Shown one piece after another: positions 59,169 through 64,000 of a stretch of DNA of 64,000 nt. A model generated the notes under the pieces. That model was not told where the DNA came from and made no database searches. It saw only the letters and a program-made list of their open reading frames with translations. The stretch covers positions 372,001-436,000 of the forward strand of contig JAPOHW010000001.1 of assembly GCA_029979265.1 (NCBI GenBank), given 5' to 3'. How positions within the stretch are numbered: the stretch's first letter is position 1; each line of letters opens with the position of its first letter. The DNA is from Actinomycetota bacterium. GTDB taxonomy: Bacteria > Actinomycetota > Acidimicrobiia > Acidimicrobiales > Aldehydirespiratoraceae. The position numbers and the translations under genes are program-made.

Positions 59169-61534
59169 GAGATCGAGCAGGGCGCCGTCCTCGTTCCGCG
59201 TCCTCGGACCCGGGTGTCGACCTCGCTCTGGAGTCGCTCATTGAACTCCAGGTCCGGTCGGCGACGAGTCTGCGGAGGCTCGTCGGATTTCAGGCTGCGC
59301 TGGCTGGCTGTTCCCCCGACCCGGGTACCTGCGTCGACGAACTCAGCGGCGTGATGGCATCACATGGGGAATTGCTCGCCGACCTCGACGTCTTCGCTGT
59401 TGCACTCCGGGTTGACGACACGGCGAATGACGGGTCCGCAAGCCAACGTTCGAGCGGGATCTGGTCCGCCTCCGAGGAAGGCTCGCTCGGCTGCGTCGAG
59501 CTGTTCCGTGTGGAGTCCTTGGGCCACAGCGATGAGCTCGAATCCCACGAGGTCATCTTTGCCGACGGAGTGCCCCCGACGTTTCATTCGCTCGTCTACC
59601 TCACGCCGGCCAAGGCTGCCGTCGAGATTCACGAGCATGTGCATTTCGGCCGCCGGGAAATCGTGGAGGCGGTCGAGCGCTTCTTGAATGCGGTCGAAAC
59701 TCATCGGAGGGGCTCGGAGAGGATCGAGGCGCTTCACGAGATGGGAGTGATCGGACGCATGGCCTCCAGCGGCGGGAGTGTCGACCACTTCGCGCTGGAC
59801 CGCTTGGCGCTGCGGGTCATCTCGTACAGCCGCGAACTCGCCGATCATTACCTCGATCAGATACTGGTCGGCTGGAATCTCGATGCCGTCGAGCTTTTCG
59901 GCCTCCCGCTGGGAGAGCCGACCTGTTTGGCGCAGTCCGGCACTGCTGCACTCTGGATGGAACAGCCCCCGACCTGTGATCGGGACAAGGACTTTCCTGC
60001 ATTTCGTTCTTCCGAAACTGCTGGCGTCGACGTGACGGGAGGACAGAGATCCGGCACGGTCCAGAGCGTCCTTCCATTCGATTTTCAACGTCGTCAGAAC
60101 TGGGGTGCGTTGGTGATCACGAGTAGCCGCCTCCTGAGCGACGACGATCGTGTTTCGCTCACCCAGGTGGTTCAAAACCTTGGTCAACTCCTCGAAACAG
60201 TGTTTGCTGCGCACCGTGAGCTCAATGCGACACTTCGCGATGTGAACACGGGTCTGCCGAACGAGGCTGGGCTGCGCGGGGCGCTGGAGCAACTGCATGG
60301 GGATGGATCGTCCAGCGCGCTTGTGCTGTTTGGGATTGTCGATCGAATGAAGTACTTCGAGACCATCGGCTTGGCCGGTTTGGCAGAGCTCTTCCGGAGT
60401 GCCGTTCGTGAGCTCGAGGTGGAGGCCAGTGACCTCTCGGGCCGCTTCATCGGCGGAAACATCAGCGCATCGATCATGTTCGGCGTATTCGAAGGATCGT
60501 TCGGGACGCGCACGGCAAAGGATGATCTGGAGGCGCGACTGTGGCGGGCGCTGTCGAGGCTGAAGTTGAGCGAAGGAGACTCGAATTTTCATCCCGAGTT
60601 CTCGGTCGGTGCGGTGGATGTGGACAAAGACGCCGAGTACAGCGATGTTGTTGGAGCTGCCTACGCCGCGCTCTACAGAGCAATGGGGTCTGATACCGAC
60701 AGGGAGTTCGTTCACTGGGGGGTTGCGGAGTCGGGATTTACCGAACGCACACGTCTCAGACGAGAGATCGAGATCAGTACGGCACTTGTCGAAGGCCAGT
60801 TCGTCTCGTTCTTCCAGCCCGAATACTCGCTACGAGACGGCTCGCTTCTTTCGTTCGAGTCGCTGGTTCGATGGGAGCATCCCGAACGTGGCCTCATCGG
60901 GCCGGATGAATTCATTCCGATTGTGGAATCGTCCGGCATGGTCGTTCGAAGCGACATGCAACAACTCCGAAACGCCGTGGCAGAAGCTGTTTCCTGGGGT
61001 CTCGCCGACTCAGGGCCGGAAATGCGGGTCAATCTGTCGAGTTCGAGTTTGCACCGTCAAGGGCTGGCAGCTCAGATGCTCGAAATCTGCGAGGAAGAGG
61101 GCTTGGCACCTGCGCAGCTCGTCGTCGAGGTGACCGAAACAGCCATTTTGAGAAAGCTCGAGACTGCGATCGCGCAACTCGAGGAACTCAGGGAAGCCGG
61201 TGTGGGGGTTGCACTCGACGATTTCGGGGTCGGGCAGAGTTCACTCACGCGCCTGCGCTCCCTGCCGATCTCCATCGTGAAGCTCGACCGACAGTTCGTG
61301 ACGCCACTGCCTGGCACTCGTAGCGATCGTGCATTCGTCGAGGCGCTCCGAACAATGATCTCGGCGCTCGACCTCGACGTCACCGCAGAGGGGGTCGAGA
61401 CCGAAGCGCAGCGAGATTGTCTGCTGGAGATCGGAATCGAGCGAGCCCAGGGCTATCTCTTCAGCAAGCCAGTCCCCGGCGCCGAAGCCCGACTGTTGTT
61501 GGAGGCGAGTAGTGAGGTTGCGGCAACCTCGTGA
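59165..61534 (+). CDS. EAL-domain c-di-GMP phosphodiesterase with degenerate GGDEF-like domain and novel N-terminal region
   Basis: EAL motifs FESLVRWEHPERGLIGPDEFIP, VNLSSSSL, VEVTETAI, LDDFGVGQSSL, KLDRQFV, AEGVETEAQ, QGYLFSKPVP; RFIGGNISASIMFG at the GGDEF position. Confidence 0.9.
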   Translation: MRDRAGRRPRSASSDPGVDLALESLIELQVRSATSLRRLVGFQAALAGCSPDPGTCVDELSGVMASHGELLADLDVFAVALRVDDTANDGSASQRSSGIWSASEEGSLGCVELFRVESLGHSDELESHEVIFADGVPPTFHSLVYLTPAKAAVEIHEHVHFGRREIVEAVERFLNAVETHRRGSERIEALHEMGVIGRMASSGGSVDHFALDRLALRVISYSRELADHYLDQILVGWNLDAVELFGLPLGEPTCLAQSGTAALWMEQPPTCDRDKDFPAFRSSETAGVDVTGGQRSGTVQSVLPFDFQRRQNWGALVITSSRLLSDDDRVSLTQVVQNLGQLLETVFAAHRELNATLRDVNTGLPNEAGLRGALEQLHGDGSSSALVLFGIVDRMKYFETIGLAGLAELFRSAVRELEVEASDLSGRFIGGNISASIMFGVFEGSFGTRTAKDDLEARLWRALSRLKLSEGDSNFHPEFSVGAVDVDKDAEYSDVVGAAYAALYRAMGSDTDREFVHWGVAESGFTERTRLRREIEISTALVEGQFVSFFQPEYSLRDGSLLSFESLVRWEHPERGLIGPDEFIPIVESSGMVVRSDMQQLRNAVAEAVSWGLADSGPEMRVNLSSSSLHRQGLAAQMLEICEEEGLAPAQLVVEVTETAILRKLETAIAQLEELREAGVGVALDDFGVGQSSLTRLRSLPISIVKLDRQFVTPLPGTRSDRAFVEALRTMISALDLDVTAEGVETEAQRDCLLEIGIERAQGYLFSKPVPGAEARLLLEASSEVAATS

Positions 61535-61583
61535 GGTCGCGAGGTCGATGATCGACGACGGCGGCGCCGTGGTTCGTCGAGTA

Positions 61584-63050
61584 TCAGTAGCTGCCGCGCG
61601 TAAAGGTCAGTCGACCACTCACTTTCGGGACGCGCACGATCACCGCTTGCGCAGTGTGTTCGAGTGAGGCACCGTCGATGCCGGTCAATTCCCAGATCCG
61701 AGGTTCAGCACCGACGATCCGGAACATGGTTCGCGACGAAGGATCCTCGTCGTGCACATCGAGTTCGAGGTGCAGTGAGCCGTTGTGCCATTCGGCGGTG
61801 CGGAGCGCAACGTTGGGAAAGTCGACGCCGACGACCTGGGGCTGGCGCTCGATCGGCGCAGCCGAGAGGCGCTCCCATCGGCCCGGACCCGCAGCTTCTG
61901 CTGCCGCCAGAAAAGCATTGAACTGGCCGCGGGGATGCGTCTCTCCGAGCCCGAGACCCCACGTGAACTCCCCGGAAGCGGGGTCCCAGGTTGGTTCGTA
62001 CGACGCCTCGATTGCCCCGACGAGCCGTTCTTCGAGTTCGGTCATACGCCACTCGCGAGCGAGAACGAGTGACGAGCCGTAGCCCCGTGAGGCGGTGATC
62101 GGAAGCGAGAGCTCGCAGTCGAGGCCCATCGATGTGCAGGCAGCGTCGAACAACAGCTGCGCGTCGTCGGGCACTTGCGGGGCGGCGTAGTACGCAGTCG
62201 TGAGGGCTGCTGCAACCGGGAGTCGATGGTGGACGTCGAGAATCGGGTCGTAGTAGAGCGTTGTGGCAGTCGGTGTACCCGTGTCGAGGTCGAGGTAGTG
62301 CTCCCGCGCGTACCGCCACCAGGGCACGAAGGCCTCGGCGTGGTGGTCGGTACCGTGTCGGTTGTCGTGGAGCCTCAGACCGAGGCCCGCTCCGGCCAGT
62401 CAAAACGGCCAGATCTTGGTGTTCTCTCAATGACAACCGATCGGCGCCGCCAGCCACTGACGGGTGAGCTGATCGGCGATGGCGGAATGGGTCCAGGTGA
62501 ACGTGTCGCTCCCGTCGCGGATCATGTCGAAGGGCTGGTTCCACCGATCGTCGTCGGCGATCATGGAACGAATGCCGAGCAGCACGAGGAAGAAGCCCTT
62601 GTAGAACAGCATTCCGTCAGCGGCCACCGGATCGATCTGTACGCCCCACGGTTCGGTGCCGTTCGCGGTCCACCCAGGAACGTCGTACTCGCCCCACAGT
62701 TGGCGGGGGATCAGGGGTCGGTAGGCATCCGGGTAGCGGATCCGGTCGGGGTCGGGACCGAACTGGGTCAGCCAATCGGCCGCCGACCACCAGCCGGTGT
62801 GGCGTTCGATGAGCTGGTCGAGGATGCCCACGTAGGGCTCGGTCCATGCCGGTGTGCGGTGGGCGAGCAGCCCCATCGCGTACGAGGAGTCGACGAGATC
62901 GAACCGATGCCAGCTCGCCATGGGCGGGTCGGAACGATTGTCCCAGTGAGGATGGGGGTGGCCGCTGCGATCCCAATCGTCGGGCGTGTTGGCCTTGCGG
63001 TGGAGATATCGCAGCCACCCGATCGAACGGTCCGAGAGCGTCACGAGCAC
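61584..63050 (-). CDS. Putative selenoprotein: LinD-like (alpha/alpha)6-barrel protein with two in-frame UGA (Sec) codons at 62427-62429 and 62400-62402
   Basis: ORFs 62427..63050 and 61584..62327 share one frame; only two TGAs interrupt: GCH-U-ENTKIWPF-U-LAGAGLGLRLHDNRHGTDHHAEAF; 9-codon spacing; bSECIS-like hairpins after each. Confidence 0.8.
62370..62388 (-). promoter_or_regulatory. bSECIS-like hairpin GGGCCUC-GGUCU-GAGGCUC after second UGA
   Basis: 7-bp stem with one G.U; apical loop GGUCU; 18 nt between UGA and loop. Confidence 0.75.
62390..62413 (-). promoter_or_regulatory. bSECIS-like hairpin after first UGA: UCUGGCC-GUUUUGACU-GGCCGGA, with the second UGA in the loop
   Basis: 7-bp stem; loop starts with G about 20 nt after the first UGA. 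Confidence 0.55.
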
Positions 63051-63174
63051 GAACAGTAGTGCTCGGTGCGTACGCCGACCCCCGCACCGTGCCGAATCCT
63101 GCGGAGATGCGCAATCGGAGACGGTCTGCTACGTTTCGACGCCCGGGAGTTTGCGGCCCGGAAAAGGGGGGCTG

Positions 63175-63417
63175 ATGTCCATCGAATCGTCCGGTCACAG
63201 CGCGGGGAACCCGCGGCTGTACGAACTCATCGCTGACTCGCCGAAGGAAGGGCCGAGTCCGACGGTGTGGGCATGGCCCCAACTCATCGATCACCTCAAG
63301 GTCGCTGGTCAGCCGGTGCAGGGCCCGTGGCCGCCGCACCAAGAGCCCCGACCCGATCCCGACCCCGACTCGTTGCCACGTGCCGTACCGGACCCGCAGG
63401 GTCCCGACGGACACTGA
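63175..63417 (+). CDS. Small Pro/Asp-rich protein of unknown function, first gene before coxM-like
   Basis: 80-aa ORF MSIESSGHSAGNPRLYELIADSPKEG... with strong SD AAAGGGGGG. Confidence 0.6.
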   Translation: MSIESSGHSAGNPRLYELIADSPKEGPSPTVWAWPQLIDHLKVAGQPVQGPWPPHQEPRPDPDPDSLPRAVPDPQGPDGH

Positions 63418-63427
63418 AGGAGAGCCT

Positions 63428-64000
63428 GTGTTCCCGTCACGTTTCGACTACAAGTCCCCGACGAGCCTCGAAGAGGCGATCTCGCTGCTCTCGGCGCACG
63501 AGGACGCAAAGGTTCTCGCCGGAGGCCAGAGTCTCATCCCGATGATGAAGTTGCGCTTTGCTGCGCCGGCCATGCTCGTCGACATCAACAACATTCCCGG
63601 ACTCGACCAGCACGGTGCGCAATCCGATGGCAGCTATCGCATCGGTGCGCTCGTGCGTCACGCTGACCTCGAGAAGTCGAAAACCCTGGGTGACCACCAG
63701 CCGACGATCGCCGCTGCTGCACCGTTGGTAGCCGACCCGATCGTTCGAACCCGGGGTACGTTCGTGGGCTCGGTGTGTCACGCCGACCCGCAGGGCGACT
63801 GGGCCTCGTGCATGGTCGCCCTCGACGGTTCGATTGTTGCCCAGGGCCCCAACGGTCGCCGCACAATCGCCGTCGACGAGTTCGTCGCCGGTCCGTTCCA
63901 GACCGTGCTCGCTGCCGACGAGATCGCCGTCGAGGCGATCATTCCTCCCGCAAGCGGAACCCGCAAGGGCGGCTACCTCAAGCTCGAGCGACGGGTTGGC
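63428..64000 (+). CDS. FAD-binding (medium) subunit of xanthine dehydrogenase/CO dehydrogenase family, truncated by window edge
   Basis: MFPSRFDYKSPTSLEEAISLLSAHEDAKVLAGGQSLIPMMKLRFAAPAMLVDIN, IRTRGTFVGSVCHADPQGDW-like FAD motifs. Confidence 0.93.
   Translation, partial: MFPSRFDYKSPTSLEEAISLLSAHEDAKVLAGGQSLIPMMKLRFAAPAMLVDINNIPGLDQHGAQSDGSYRIGALVRHADLEKSKTLGDHQPTIAAAAPLVADPIVRTRGTFVGSVCHADPQGDWASCMVALDGSIVAQGPNGRRTIAVDEFVAGPFQTVLAADEIAVEAIIPPASGTRKGGYLKLERRVG

Noticed and set aside
61514-61530. GAGGTT-GCGGC-AACCTC hairpin at the end of the EAL gene
   Set aside because: Within the last codons, short; possible terminator but insufficient support.
61584-63050. Reading ORFs 62427..63050 and 61584..62327 as two separate genes or a decayed pseudogene
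   Set aside because: Same frame, no frameshift, only TGA codons interrupt, spacing and hairpins fit selenocysteine recoding, and sequence on both sides looks intact.
1-64000. Search for prophage, IS/transposase, integrase, CRISPR-Cas, toxin-antitoxin or defence islands
   Set aside because: No matching protein motifs or repeat arrays seen; the two tRNAs show no flanking integrase or att-like duplications by eye.

Overview
This is a GC-rich actinobacterial chromosome segment, Acidimicrobiia/Ilumatobacter-like in flavour. There is no sign of phage, IS elements or CRISPR. It carries an acyl-CoA catabolism block (about 6.4-18.7 kb), amino-acid biosynthesis genes (serC, serA, leuCD with an IclR regulator, leuB-ilvE-cimA), a secreted redox/beta-helix block, gltX with tRNA-Gln(CTG), tRNA-Glu(CTC), a galactose set (GH4, galK, galM), an EAL-domain c-di-GMP protein, and the start of a molybdenum-hydroxylase (cox/xdh-type) operon. 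The strongest finding is at 61584..63050 on the minus strand. One continuous reading frame, split by the ORF caller into two ORFs (62427..63050 and 61584..62327), is interrupted only by two in-frame TGA codons exactly nine codons apart (...GCH-U-ENTKIWPF-U-LAGAGLGLRLHDNRHGTDHH...). The protein resembles the linalool dehydratase/isomerase (LinD, alpha/alpha barrel) family, whose two catalytic cysteines (about C171/C180, from memory) have the same spacing. Each TGA is followed by a bSECIS-like hairpin. The second has a GGUCU apical loop 18 nt after the UGA, which matches E. coli fdhF as I recall it. I propose a double-selenocysteine LinD-like enzyme. The second main finding is an Ile-rich leader peptide (MMINTLIIGIS) followed by two hairpins and a T-tract terminator in front of the leuB-ilvE-cimA operon, a probable isoleucine-responsive attenuator. 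Other observations include near-perfect operator palindromes, a PHO-box-like tandem repeat upstream of serA, and widespread leaderless promoter architecture.
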